Origin: an uncultured Lachnospiraceae bacterium
GTDB lineage: Bacteria; Bacillota; Clostridia; Lachnospirales; Lachnospiraceae
Assembly: GCA_910583835.1 (NCBI GenBank)
Contig: CAJTYM010000011.1
Span: 23,485-87,484 of the forward strand
Reading direction: 5' to 3'
DNA length: 64,000 nt
In this document: piece by piece, positions 9,013 through 17,825 of the stretch
Layout: each line of letters starts with the position of its first letter
Numbering within the stretch: position 1 is the stretch's first letter
Notes under the pieces: model-generated
What the model saw: only the letters and a program-made list of their open reading frames with translations
Told to the model about the DNA's origin: nothing
The model's database searches: none
Made by a program: the position numbers and the translations under genes

Positions 9013-9663
9013 ATGAAAATGAAGACAATAGAAAAGAAGGTTGGAGAATTTTTTTGTGAAAAAGTATTAAAGCCGGTCAGAAATAAACAAGATATAATAT
9101 TGCTTTTGTTGGAAACGCTTAAATGGGTAAATAATACTGAGAATGAAGTTTCAAATGAAAAAGGGCGAATCATTATTTATATTGATAAAATGAGCAGAAT
9201 TTTTTATGAGACAGATGAAAAGGCATTTTCCCTTTGTTTTCCTTTTTCATTAGAAGAGAAAGAAGACCATCGCATTAGAGTATATGATAGCCTGACAGAT
9301 TTGGAAATAACAAATCAGATGATTTCTTTGCTGATAAGTATATTTAAACAGGACAGGAAATTAGGGGAATCCTTGGAAAATGTAATGGATTTTATTATTG
9401 AGAGTGCAGAGGATTACGAATATAAAAATATTGATGAAATTTGGAGGCTGCTGTTTAAACTTTGGTATATGGAAGACGGCTATATACGTTATGACTATGA
9501 TCCAAAGCAAGAAAATGGAAAGAAGCATCCCCTATACCATTTAGATGTAAACTACTCATCAGGAACTACATATAAGATTGGCTTGAACGCACCATTACAA
9601 GTAGATAAATTGAAAGATATTTTGGATACGACAACAGATTGTTTATATTTGGCGGCAAAATAA
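9013..9663 (+). CDS. Unknown protein, third gene of the helicase cassette
   Basis: I do not recognise this 216-residue protein. It starts 6 bp after the helicase stop, with AAAGGAAG as ribosome site, so it belongs to the same operon. It is AT-rich like the two preceding genes. The N-terminal half is helical and charged, with no signal peptide, membrane segment or metal-binding cluster. The C-terminal part (about residues 170-216) carries a compact pattern, HPLYHLDVNYSSGTTYKIGL then a short helix ending near DCLYLAAK, that looks like a small beta domain. Its fixed position suggests a partner, effector or inhibitor of the helicase-like protein. No catalytic motif is apparent. Confidence 0.6.
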   Translation: MKMKTIEKKVGEFFCEKVLKPVRNKQDIILLLLETLKWVNNTENEVSNEKGRIIIYIDKMSRIFYETDEKAFSLCFPFSLEEKEDHRIRVYDSLTDLEITNQMISLLISIFKQDRKLGESLENVMDFIIESAEDYEYKNIDEIWRLLFKLWYMEDGYIRYDYDPKQENGKKHPLYHLDVNYSSGTTYKIGLNAPLQVDKLKDILDTTTDCLYLAAK

Positions 9664-9767
9664 TAGTTCCTATATTTAAGAGGAGTTTGTAGAGGTCTTT
9701 TGGGTTGAAAAGGGCGCTTTTTGGTAAGAATTAAAGTAGAAAAGTTTTTATCGAAAAGGAGAGTGCG

Positions 9768-11717
9768 ATGAATAATCAACTGAAAAATGAGACAAGCCCT
9801 TATTTGCTGCAGCATGCCAAAAACCCTGTGGATTGGTATCCATGGGGGCGTGAGGCCTTTGAAAAAGCGCGGGAGGAGGATAAGCCGGTTTTCTTAAGTA
9901 TCGGGTACAGCACCTGTCATTGGTGTCACGTTATGGCCCATGAAAGTTTTGAAAACGAACATACGGCGGAAGTTCTTAATAAATATTTTATTTCCGTAAA
10001 AGTCGATCGGGAGGAGCGTCCCGATATTGACAGCGTGTATATGTCGGTGTGCCAGGCGTTTACCGGTAGCGGCGGCTGGCCCATGAGTATCTTTATGACA
10101 TGGGATAAAAAACCTTTTTTTGCAGGCACATATTTTCCTGCCCAGTCCCGGTATGGGATGCCGGGATTTTCTGATTTGCTGAACGCATTAGCGAAGCGCT
10201 GGAGGAGCAACCGGGAAGAACTTTTGCAGTCGGCGGAGCATGTAATTGACCATCTGACACAGGAGGACTTATATTTTGATGAAACAAAATCAGGAACAGA
10301 AGAAGGAGGTGGTGAGGAGCTTTCTGAGACAGCCCTGCAGATGTTTGCCTCCAGTTTTGACCGTAAATATGGGGGATTCGGAGATGCTCCGAAATTTCCT
10401 GCGCCTCACAATTTATTGTTTCTGATGCTGTATGCAAAGCAGCAGGATAATCCTAACGTGTTGGAAATGGTAGAAAAAACCCTTACGCAAATGCAGAAAG
10501 GCGGTATTTTTGACCATATCGGAGGCGGCTTTTCCAGATACTCCACGGATGCATACTTCCTTGCGCCTCATTTTGAGAAAATGCTGTATGATAATGGGCT
10601 GCTTATAATAGCCTATGGGGCGGCCTATGGTATGACGGAAAATCAGGCATATCTGGAGACTGCCGAAAGAACCGCCCGCTATGTGCTTCGTGAAATGACT
10701 TCTTGCGATGGGGGTTTTTACAGTGCGCAGGATGCGGACAGCGAAGGAATTGAAGGGAAATATTATACGTTCACATTTGCAGAAATTATGGAGGTTCTGG
10801 GCAAGGAAAAGGGAGAAAGATTCGCAAGGGCGTTTGACATTACAAAAGAGGGGAATTTTGAAGGGGTAAATATTCCTAATCTTTTAAAGAGCGATGTCTC
10901 AGAAGCTGATTTTTATGATGAGCTGCAAAAACTGTATGACTACCGGAAAGACCGTTTCAAGCTGCATCTGGACGATAAGATTCTAATTTCCTGGAATTCC
11001 ATTATGATAGTGGCTTTTTCCATCCTTTACCGGGCTTCAAGAAATGAAAAATATCTTCAGGCGGCAATTCATGCACAAACCTTTATAGAAAGAAATTTAA
11101 GCAGGGGACTGCAGCTTTATACAAGCTGGCGGGATGGGAGAACTTCGGAAAACAGCTTTTTGGACGATTACGCCTTCTATGCTGCCGCGCTGATGGAGTT
11201 ATATCATTCGACCCTGAATAAGGAGTATCTGGAAAAGGGGGAACGGTTCTGCAAGGAGGCTGTAAGGCGGTTTGCCGATGAAAAAAACGGAGGCTTTTTC
11301 CTTTCTGATTCGGAAAATGAAGAGCTTTTTATGAATCCGAAAGAATCTTATGATGGGGCGGTTCCAAGCGGCAATTCTGTTATGGCATATAATTTTGTCA
11401 GGCTGAATCAGTTGACGGAAAAGGAGGAGTACAGGGAACTGGCAGAAAAGCAGATAGGCTATATGTCAGCGCAGGCGCAAAAGTATCCGGCGGGGCATAG
11501 CATGTTTCTGTTTGCCAGGCTGCTCTATGAAAATCCGCCGGAGCATATGGTAATTGTCCTGAAAAAGAATTGCGATTTAGAGAAGATAAATCGGAAGCTC
11601 TTGTTGCTTGCAAATGTAGTTGTAGTTTCGGAAAGCAGGGAATATCCGCTGTTAAATGACGCTTCAACCGTTTACGTCTGTAAGAACCACACCTGTTTTC
11701 CGCCGGCAAATTTATGA
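9768..11717 (+). CDS. DUF255 thioredoxin-fold protein (YyaL/SSP411 family)
   Basis: A cytosolic protein of 649 residues. The N-terminal thioredoxin-like DUF255 domain (residues 1-165) begins with the family hallmark NETSPYLLQHAKNPVDW and has a CHWC motif at 50-53. An (alpha/alpha)-barrel resembling N-acylglucosamine 2-epimerase follows (about 190-640). Length is close to the usual 620-690 residues, so the gene looks intact. The ATG is preceded by AAAGGAGAG. The biochemical function of this widespread family is not established. It sits between the defence island and a DUF3781 gene and appears to have its own transcription start. Confidence 0.88.
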   Translation: MNNQLKNETSPYLLQHAKNPVDWYPWGREAFEKAREEDKPVFLSIGYSTCHWCHVMAHESFENEHTAEVLNKYFISVKVDREERPDIDSVYMSVCQAFTGSGGWPMSIFMTWDKKPFFAGTYFPAQSRYGMPGFSDLLNALAKRWRSNREELLQSAEHVIDHLTQEDLYFDETKSGTEEGGGEELSETALQMFASSFDRKYGGFGDAPKFPAPHNLLFLMLYAKQQDNPNVLEMVEKTLTQMQKGGIFDHIGGGFSRYSTDAYFLAPHFEKMLYDNGLLIIAYGAAYGMTENQAYLETAERTARYVLREMTSCDGGFYSAQDADSEGIEGKYYTFTFAEIMEVLGKEKGERFARAFDITKEGNFEGVNIPNLLKSDVSEADFYDELQKLYDYRKDRFKLHLDDKILISWNSIMIVAFSILYRASRNEKYLQAAIHAQTFIERNLSRGLQLYTSWRDGRTSENSFLDDYAFYAAALMELYHSTLNKEYLEKGERFCKEAVRRFADEKNGGFFLSDSENEELFMNPKESYDGAVPSGNSVMAYNFVRLNQLTEKEEYRELAEKQIGYMSAQAQKYPAGHSMFLFARLLYENPPEHMVIVLKKNCDLEKINRKLLLLANVVVVSESREYPLLNDASTVYVCKNHTCFPPANL

Positions 11718-11733
11718 AAAGGAGCAAAAGAAA

Positions 11734-11967
11734 ATGTTGCTTGATAACATTGATAAGATACACACGACAGAAATGGGCGTAGGCAGAATTAAGAAAAATC
11801 TGCAATTAGATACCGCAGATGTGGTGGAATATTGTAAAAATAAGATTTTGGACAAAGATTGCCATATCTACCGTCAAGGAAAAAACTGGTATTGCGAGAT
11901 AGATAATATCAAAATAACAGTCAACGCCCATAGCTATACGATTATTACTGCTCACATCCTTAAATAA
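11734..11967 (+). CDS. DUF3781 domain protein
   Basis: A small soluble protein of 77 residues matching DUF3781, with the pattern MGVGRIKKNL, a helix, then a beta region ending CHIYRQGKNWYCEIDN and ITVNAHSYTIITAH. Function is unknown. I start at the ATG at 11734, preceded by AAAAGGAGC, because upstream in-frame extension reads through the 3' end of the DUF255 gene. The 16-bp spacing suggests co-transcription with it. In other Firmicutes similar proteins are standalone; nothing here adds a role. Confidence 0.75.
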   Translation: MLLDNIDKIHTTEMGVGRIKKNLQLDTADVVEYCKNKILDKDCHIYRQGKNWYCEIDNIKITVNAHSYTIITAHILK

Positions 11968-12071
11968 CAGATGTGTATTATTTTTTCCATACCAACAGAA
12001 GAATTTTTATTTCAAAATGGGGATATTATCGGAAGTTAATATTTAGTGCTAATTATCAAATTCTCAGATTC

Positions 12072-12146
12072 TCAACCGCCGGTTGAAAAAGGAACCTCTT
12101 ATGTGAATAAACGGTTATTGAGGCTCTCCCCATTCTCTGCTAAGAT
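12072..12146 (+). promoter_or_regulatory. Promoter and small inverted repeat upstream of the Xre-PurM gene
   Basis: TTGAGG at 12118-12123 and TAAGAT at 12141-12146 with exact 17-bp spacing form a plausible promoter. Upstream, TCAACCG and CGGTTGA (12072-12078 and 12080-12086) form a 7-bp-arm inverted repeat around one base. It could be an operator for the encoded Xre domain. The rest of the 220-bp gap (11968-12187) shows nothing else convincing. Confidence 0.4.
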
Positions 12147-12187
12147 AAAGACAGAATTAAAGAGGTCATTTCATAGCGGAGGTAGGC

Positions 12188-13495
12188 ATGTTAGATAATC
12201 AGAAAATGGGGAAATTTATCTGTGAGCAGCGCAAGCGCAATCATCTGACACAGCAGCAGTTAGCGGAAGAACTAGGTATCACGTTTCAGGCAGTTTCCAA
12301 GTGGGAGAATGGCATTGTATTTCCCAATATTGAGATTTTGCCGGAATTGTCCCGCATATTGCATGTGTCGGTGGATGAGTTGCTGAAAGCTGATATCAGC
12401 AATAAGGAATCGCTTTCTTATGGTAAAGCTGGGGTGGATATCGCTTATTCGGATTCGCTCAAAAGGGATATGGCAAAATTGCTGGTCAGCGAGGATGCGC
12501 GTGTCCTTAACGGTGTTGGTCCGTTTGCTTCCCTGTATGATATAGATTTTGAGGAGATTGAGAAACCCACGTTGGTCTTAAAATCTGAGGAGCCTGGCTC
12601 CAAACAGAAGTTGGCGATGGAATACGGCTATACGGAATCTATCTGCCACGATATGGTAAATCACCTGGTAAACGATATTATAGTCATGGGTGCAAAACCT
12701 TTGGCGGTGTTGGACACAATAGTATGTGGGAAAGCGGAGAAAGACACTATCAATACTTTTGTGAAAGGGATAGCAGATGCATGCCGGGAAAATGGCTGTT
12801 CCCTGGTTGGAGGCGAGACTTCCATACAGCCCCAGGTCGTACAGGAGGGAACCTACATTCTTTCCTCTACAGTAGTAGGAATTGTGGATAAATCCCATGT
12901 GATTGATGGCTCTGGCGTTGAGGAAAATGATGTTGTTCTGGCAATCGAATCGAACGGTCTGCATACAAACGGCTACTCCCTGGTGAGATTGCTGATGGAC
13001 CGCTGCCCGGAAATCAAGTTGGAGCGTATTGGCGGTCTGACGTTTATTGAACAGATTATGAAGCCGCATCTGCCGTATTATAAATGTCTGCGGGAGTTTT
13101 TTGGCAAGGACTTCTGCCATGGCATGGCACATATCACTGGCGGCGGCATAGAAGGAAATCTATGCCGTATTATACCGGAAGGGCTGTGCGCTGCTATAGA
13201 TTTATCGCAGATTGAAGTACTTCCGGTGTTCCGGTTTATAAAGGAAAAGGGCAATATCAGCGACCGGGAAATGTTGTTTACATTTAACTGTGGCGTAGGC
13301 ATGTGCGTAGTTGTGCCGCCCCGGCATGTGGAGAAAGTGCAGTCCCATATCAGTCGTTATTATCACTGTTATCCAATCGGCGCAGTGAAGCGGGGCGCGC
13401 AGAAGGTGGAATTCTGCAATCAGCTTATGGGCATGAATCCCACAACGCCAGCGAGCAAAAGCATGATTGCCGGCACAAGATATTTTCTTGGATGA
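12188..13495 (+). CDS. Xre helix-turn-helix fused to PurM-like (AIR synthase) domain
   Basis: A two-domain protein of 435 residues. Residues 5-65 are an Xre helix-turn-helix (LTQQQLAEELGITFQAVSKWE). Residues 76-425 resemble nearly full-length PurM, phosphoribosylformylglycinamidine cyclo-ligase: GKAGVDIAYSDSLKRDM, MGAKPLAVLD, GGETSI, SNGLHTNGYSLVR, HITGGGIEGN, and a motif like FNMGIGM (FNCGVGM). PurM catalyses an ATP-dependent step of purine synthesis. A DNA-binding domain suggests either a purine-metabolite-sensing regulator built on a PurM fold or a bifunctional enzyme. No other pur genes are nearby, which favours regulation. Its 3' end overlaps the convergent permease gene by 76 bp. The fusion is directly visible; the role is inference. 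Confidence 0.8.
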   Translation: MLDNQKMGKFICEQRKRNHLTQQQLAEELGITFQAVSKWENGIVFPNIEILPELSRILHVSVDELLKADISNKESLSYGKAGVDIAYSDSLKRDMAKLLVSEDARVLNGVGPFASLYDIDFEEIEKPTLVLKSEEPGSKQKLAMEYGYTESICHDMVNHLVNDIIVMGAKPLAVLDTIVCGKAEKDTINTFVKGIADACRENGCSLVGGETSIQPQVVQEGTYILSSTVVGIVDKSHVIDGSGVEENDVVLAIESNGLHTNGYSLVRLLMDRCPEIKLERIGGLTFIEQIMKPHLPYYKCLREFFGKDFCHGMAHITGGGIEGNLCRIIPEGLCAAIDLSQIEVLPVFRFIKEKGNISDREMLFTFNCGVGMCVVVPPRHVEKVQSHISRYYHCYPIGAVKRGAQKVEFCNQLMGMNPTTPASKSMIAGTRYFLG

Positions 13496-14565
13496 TGCCA
13501 TAAATCGCTCTCAACGTTCCATCCCCGGAGGGGGTAAAACCATTCCAGGAGAACGGAACAGACTGCGCTTTGCAAGGCAAAGAAAACGGCGGTAAGGAAC
13601 ATGGGCACGGTAACGCCGCCCATCTGAATCTGCAGGCTGCAAAGGAAAATCATATCGGCAATTATGTTGCACAGGAAAATAAACAGGCAGTAAGGGATGC
13701 AGAATGTCCTCGTCTGGCAGGGCAGAAAACGGACTGCCTGTTCTAAATCATGGTCGCAGGACAATAAGATACAGATGGGTGTGTTCAGGGAAAGGATGGC
13801 AAAGCCGATGGGCGCGGTAAAGCGGCTTTCCATCTGCCCCCAAAACAGCGGCAGTACGCAGGCGATACCGTACATGGTGGCAGCGTTTATCAAATAGTTT
13901 TTATGGGCGCAAAGATAACGCAACAGGTAACGGTACACGGAGTATTGCCTGTGGACTTTTACAGTCCTTTTCGTTTTCTGGCTCGTAAGGTAGAAACAAT
14001 ATCCATCTGCGTGCAGTAACAGGACAAATGCCAAAATAATATTGACATTTGTCAGCAGCGTAAACCATGGTTTATCCCACAAACATACCATAGCGGCAAG
14101 CACGGCAGCAACCCAAAGGGCTCCAAGATACCAATGCTTTTTCAGGGAAAAAATGGCGGCGGCCATAAGGACTGCGTTTACGGTACAGAGGATACCTGCC
14201 AAGATTTCTGAGCAGCTCCAGGTGGATATAGCCAGCAAAACAGCCCAGAGTACCGCCGTTTTTGTCAGACATGTGTAAACGCCCAGAGCAGCCACATAGG
14301 AAAAGACAAACCTTTTTCTGTCAAAGGGAAGCATCATCATATTCTGCATATACGAAGCATTATCTTGCGAGTTAAGCGCTTGCCACATGACGCCGGCAGT
14401 AAAGGCAGTTACCATCAAATATAAAATAAACGGCGCAATCTCAATGCTCAAATCAGCGATATGCAGTCCCCAGAAAAGAATCAGATAAAGGAAGAGTGTA
14501 CGTGATAATCTTTCGTATTTTGAACCAAAAAATTTTTTGCAGAATGCTTTAAATATCATTTTCAT
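13420..14565 (-). CDS. ABC transporter permease (multi-pass membrane protein)
   Basis: A 381-residue membrane protein with about ten hydrophobic segments and no recognisable enzymatic motif. It lies directly downstream of an ABC ATPase gene that it overlaps by 17 bp, so it is the likely membrane subunit of that transporter. I start it at the ATG at 14565 (MKMIFKAFCKKFF), preceded by GGGAGG, rather than ten codons upstream. It resembles the divergent permeases of Firmicutes antibiotic- or bacteriocin-type export systems. Substrate is unknown. It is the last gene of an operon probably controlled by the LytTR regulator at 16946-17665. Confidence 0.7.
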   Translation of the reverse strand: MKMIFKAFCKKFFGSKYERLSRTLFLYLILFWGLHIADLSIEIAPFILYLMVTAFTAGVMWQALNSQDNASYMQNMMMLPFDRKRFVFSYVAALGVYTCLTKTAVLWAVLLAISTWSCSEILAGILCTVNAVLMAAAIFSLKKHWYLGALWVAAVLAAMVCLWDKPWFTLLTNVNIILAFVLLLHADGYCFYLTSQKTKRTVKVHRQYSVYRYLLRYLCAHKNYLINAATMYGIACVLPLFWGQMESRFTAPIGFAILSLNTPICILLSCDHDLEQAVRFLPCQTRTFCIPYCLFIFLCNIIADMIFLCSLQIQMGGVTVPMFLTAVFFALQSAVCSVLLEWFYPLRGWNVESDLWHHPRKYLVPAIMLLLAGVVGFMPIS

Positions 14566-15256
14566 AATGAAGCGCCTCCCGGATGTCTGCGGCATTTATT
14601 TGCCCGCGTTCAAAGGTCTGCCGAATTTGTCCGTTTTCCAGGACGAATACACGGTCAGATGTCAGCGTGATGCTTTCCAGAATATGAGAGGAAAACAGCA
14701 CCGTCCCATAATTCTTGTAGCTGGCAATTTGCTGGTACAAATATTCCGTACTCTCAAAATCCAGCCCATTGACCGGTTCATCGAGCAAAAGCAGCTGCGG
14801 TTTCAATGCAAAAGCAGTAATCAGAAATGCTTTCTTGCGGTTGCCGGTGGAGAGGTCTTTTAACAAAACGTCCGCATAATTTTCAAAGTGAAATCCTTGC
14901 AGGAGCTCTGATACATTGGGCGATTTCTCTCCGTACGCGGAAAAAACATAAGACAGATACTCCCGGAATGTGAAATATTTAAAGGAGTTATCTTCTGCAA
15001 ATACCGTATAGCGGCAAAGTTTGAAATCTTTGCTCCGTAATTTGACAGGCGTGCCGTTAAATGTGATAGCTTCGGAACAGAAAGTGGGGAGCAGGCCGGA
15101 CAGCACTTTCAGAAATGTTGTTTTTCCAGCGCCATTCAGGCCAATCAGGCCTACAGCTTCGTGTTCCGCCAGTTTTATAGAGAAATCTGACAATATCATG
15201 TTCTTGCGGTCATACCACGCATTTAAATTATGGATGTCGAGTATCGTGCCGTTCAT
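14549..15256 (-). CDS. ABC transporter ATP-binding protein
   Basis: The ATPase subunit of an ABC transporter, 235 residues. Walker A GLNGAGKTTFLKV lies near residue 40, a signature-like LSTGNRKKAF near 135, Walker B LLLLDEPVNGLD near 155, and a switch histidine in SSHILES. The family resembles ATPases of ABC-2 type exporters (CcmA-like COG1131). It follows a small membrane protein gene by one base and overlaps the permease, so the three genes form one translational unit. Confidence 0.9.
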   Translation of the reverse strand: MNGTILDIHNLNAWYDRKNMILSDFSIKLAEHEAVGLIGLNGAGKTTFLKVLSGLLPTFCSEAITFNGTPVKLRSKDFKLCRYTVFAEDNSFKYFTFREYLSYVFSAYGEKSPNVSELLQGFHFENYADVLLKDLSTGNRKKAFLITAFALKPQLLLLDEPVNGLDFESTEYLYQQIASYKNYGTVLFSSHILESITLTSDRVFVLENGQIRQTFERGQINAADIREALHYENDI

Positions 15257-15257
15257 G

Positions 15258-15434
15258 TTACCGTTCCCCCTTGCTGTCTTTTTCTTTCTTCCAGGCAGCG
15301 AAAGCGGAATACAGGAACAGCCCGCCTAAAATCACATAGAGCCCAGTCATCTCAAGATTGCCGGACATGCCGCTGATGACAGCCGCTGCCAACCAAATTA
15401 AACTTAAAATCCCTCGCATATAGACATGACGCAT
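15258..15434 (-). CDS. Small two-helix membrane protein of the ABC operon
   Basis: A 58-residue protein with two hydrophobic segments (about residues 6-22 and 27-43) and a basic C-terminus rich in Lys and Glu. It is the first gene of the ABC operon. The ATG at 15434 sits 8 bp after GAGGAGG; a second ATG six bases upstream is too close to the ribosome site. Function is unknown. Position suggests an accessory subunit of the transporter. Confidence 0.65.
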   Translation of the reverse strand: MRHVYMRGILSLIWLAAAVISGMSGNLEMTGLYVILGGLFLYSAFAAWKKEKDSKGER

Positions 15435-15508
15435 AATCATTACCTCCTCAGATGTTCTTTGTTTGATGTCTATATCATAGCGGAAAAAAGGAGGTTATGC
15501 GCAAATGT

Positions 15509-15538
15509 CCGCAAACGGTAGGTTTTTGACCGCGAACG
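15509..15538 (-). promoter_or_regulatory. LytTR-type direct-repeat binding site upstream of the ABC operon
   Basis: On the minus strand, two 9-bp direct repeats CGTTCGCGG and CGTTTGCGG (one mismatch) are separated by exactly 12 bp, the architecture bound by LytTR dimers. Just downstream, TATGAT (about 15470-15475) can serve as -10 of the operon promoter. This links the LytTR regulator encoded next door to the ABC genes. The remaining gap to 15638 shows no gene. Confidence 0.6.
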
Positions 15539-15638
15539 AAGCAGCAGGGCATTGTCATATGCGATGCTGCTTAAAGTATGCGCAAATTTTATGGAATTGC
15601 TGAGGAGATTCCCCATTAGAAAAAGTTTTTTGGAATGG

Positions 15639-16949
15639 TCAGAGAGTATCCGCTTTTAGAGGTACGCTCTGAAAAGATAAGGTGGCGACAGCCTGAAAGA
15701 CGTCGTTGCTGTAGGAGGTCTGAATCATGCCGTCATATTTTTCGGCGGCGGTCTGGGCGCTCTTCAATCCCCAGCCGTGCAGTCCGTTCTCCTCTTTTGA
15801 GGTCTTTAGCGCGCCATTTTTTTCTATGGGTGCAGTCGTATAGCTGTTCTCTGTCTTAATGACTAACATCTGGTTGATACGGCGGATAACCAGGCGGACA
15901 AATCGCTGTTCAGGGGCTGGCACTTGCCTGGCCGCTTCTAAGGCATTATCCAGCAGGTTGCCCAAGATGGCGCAGAGGTCTGCGCTTCGCAGGTTGGTGT
16001 GGCGGGGAAATTCTACCTGTACCTGATAGTGAATGCCATGTTCTTTGGCGGTTGCCGCCTTGCTGTTAATGAGGTAGTCTACTGTTTCGTCTCCAGTCCA
16101 CACGGTATCGGTCATCTCCTGCATGGGCATCTGCAATTCATCCAGATACCGCATAGCTTCTGCTGACTTGCTATGGGAGAGCAGTTGGCGCAGCACACCG
16201 ATATGGTTGTGAAAATCATGGAACAGCTTGGCGTTGATGGCATAGGCAGCATTCAGGGCGGTGTAGTCGTGTTCCAACAATTCTGCCTGTTCAGATTTCA
16301 GCTTTGCCAGTTCTTTCTCCGTCTCGTATTGGCGGTTCATATTGAATACCAGGAGGGACATCATCAAGACAACTGCCAGAATCGTCCACATATCCAGGGT
16401 ATCGTCTGCAATCGTCAGGGCATTCTGTTCGGACAAGGTTATGACTGCAAGAAATCCTGCAACAGCAATCACAGAAGCCAGACGGAAAGTCTCCTTTCCT
16501 GTCGCATTCGGGCGTTTTATGAGATACCATGTCAAAGCCGTCAGCAGCAGATGAAGCAGCCAAATCGCGATTTGCCCCTGTCCTGTCCTGGCATCAAGAA
16601 ATGCGGGCGAACGGAATAACACACCCAGCCACGCCGCAAAAAGGAATTGCCAGAATGCGGCTGCAATCTCATAAAATATGCCTACAAACAGGCTCATTCT
16701 GATATCTGCTTTTTGCAAGCGGCTGGCGCAGACCGCAATCACAAGCGTTTCCAATACCATGCGGTAAAAGTCTGGCAGTCCCATTATCGGCAATGCAGCA
16801 GAGATTACGGCCATACCTAAGGATATGGCGGCAATGCTTTTCTTGTTCGGCTTTTGGGAAGAGAGCAGCCGGAAGATAAGAAATAAGCAGACAATGCCCC
16901 GCACCGTTCCGGCTGCAGCATTGGAACATAAGATAAGCAAATCCATCAT
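15639..16949 (-). CDS. GHKL sensor histidine kinase (AgrC-like)
   Basis: A membrane sensor kinase of 436 residues. The first ~200 residues form six or more hydrophobic segments; the phosphoacceptor motif is FHDFHNHIG (His near residue 244). The ATPase domain has the N-box pattern LGNLLDNALEA and a G-box HGWGLKSA. This is the GHKL/HPK10-type kinase that partners LytTR regulators. The start overlaps the regulator stop as ATGA, with GGGGGAC upstream. No AgrB protease or peptide precursor gene is visible nearby, so the ligand may be a foreign peptide handled by the downstream ABC transporter. Confidence 0.88.
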   Translation of the reverse strand: MMDLLILCSNAAAGTVRGIVCLFLIFRLLSSQKPNKKSIAAISLGMAVISAALPIMGLPDFYRMVLETLVIAVCASRLQKADIRMSLFVGIFYEIAAAFWQFLFAAWLGVLFRSPAFLDARTGQGQIAIWLLHLLLTALTWYLIKRPNATGKETFRLASVIAVAGFLAVITLSEQNALTIADDTLDMWTILAVVLMMSLLVFNMNRQYETEKELAKLKSEQAELLEHDYTALNAAYAINAKLFHDFHNHIGVLRQLLSHSKSAEAMRYLDELQMPMQEMTDTVWTGDETVDYLINSKAATAKEHGIHYQVQVEFPRHTNLRSADLCAILGNLLDNALEAARQVPAPEQRFVRLVIRRINQMLVIKTENSYTTAPIEKNGALKTSKEENGLHGWGLKSAQTAAEKYDGMIQTSYSNDVFQAVATLSFQSVPLKADTL

Positions 16950-17665
16950 ATATGCGTCCCCCAATAATGATTAATCTGTGCTTTTACTTCCTGCAGATGC
17001 GTGCGGCTGATAGGGAGGGAAACGCCGTTTTTGAGAATTGCCATGCCGTCTTTCACCTGCATAATGTGTATCATGTTTGCAATCGTTCCACGGTCAATAA
17101 AGATAAATTCCTCGGCGTCCAATTCCCCATAAACCTGCTGTAGGCTTTTCCGCACCTTGGATACTCCGCCGGCGGCAGCAATGCTGGCATTTTTGCCGTC
17201 CCTTTCAATGTAGTAAATATCTTTGTAGGGAATTTTCTCCAGGCGGCTGTTAGTCTGAATCGTATAAGATTTCCCTTCTTCCAGAACAATCAGCTTAATG
17301 GCATCCTGTATGGCGCTGGGCAGACGTTTCCCAATATCATTTTTCGGTACATAGCGGAAAATGGACAATTCAAAAGCGTCTATGGCATATTCGATATGGG
17401 AGGTAATGAAAATAATTTTCACATTCGCAAGATATGGTTTGATTTTTTCAGCAATTTCCATTCCCGTACTCCCTGGCATCTCTATATCGAGCAAAATCAA
17501 ATCAAAGAAAAAACCATCTTCCGTAATGTCATAAAGCAGGTTTTCACTGGATGTATAGGTAATAATTTCCCCCCAATTTTTGCTCTGGCTCAGGCAATTT
17601 TCTGTTATATTTTTATGTGTAGCGACAGCATTGTCATCATCGTCGCAGATTGCTATGCGCAGCAT
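16946..17665 (-). CDS. LytTR-family response regulator
   Basis: A two-component regulator of 239 residues: receiver domain (residues 1-125) with the acidic pocket CDDDD and phosphoacceptor Asp60 in LILLDIEMPG, then a LytTR DNA-binding domain (about 135-239) with the typical YIERDGKNASI and FIFIDRGTIANMIHI patterns. It is the first gene of the regulator-kinase pair and overlaps the kinase start. A 9-12-9 direct repeat upstream of the ABC operon (15509-15538) is the probable target. Confidence 0.9.
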   Translation of the reverse strand: MLRIAICDDDDNAVATHKNITENCLSQSKNWGEIITYTSSENLLYDITEDGFFFDLILLDIEMPGSTGMEIAEKIKPYLANVKIIFITSHIEYAIDAFELSIFRYVPKNDIGKRLPSAIQDAIKLIVLEEGKSYTIQTNSRLEKIPYKDIYYIERDGKNASIAAAGGVSKVRKSLQQVYGELDAEEFIFIDRGTIANMIHIMQVKDGMAILKNGVSLPISRTHLQEVKAQINHYWGTHI

Positions 17666-17825
17666 TTTATCACCTCATTTGCGTTGCCCATATAATTCCT
17701 GTCTCAGCTTTTCACAGATTTCAATCAGTTCTGACAGCTTCTTGCCTGTAATTATACATTGCCATTGCCCAAAATACAACTGATATGAAGCGTTAAAAAG
17801 TGAAACATAATTTAGTAAATCATAT

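Noticed and set aside
15435..15440. Start six bases upstream for the small membrane protein
   Set aside because: Only two bases separate the ribosome site from that ATG; the ATG at 15434 has normal spacing.
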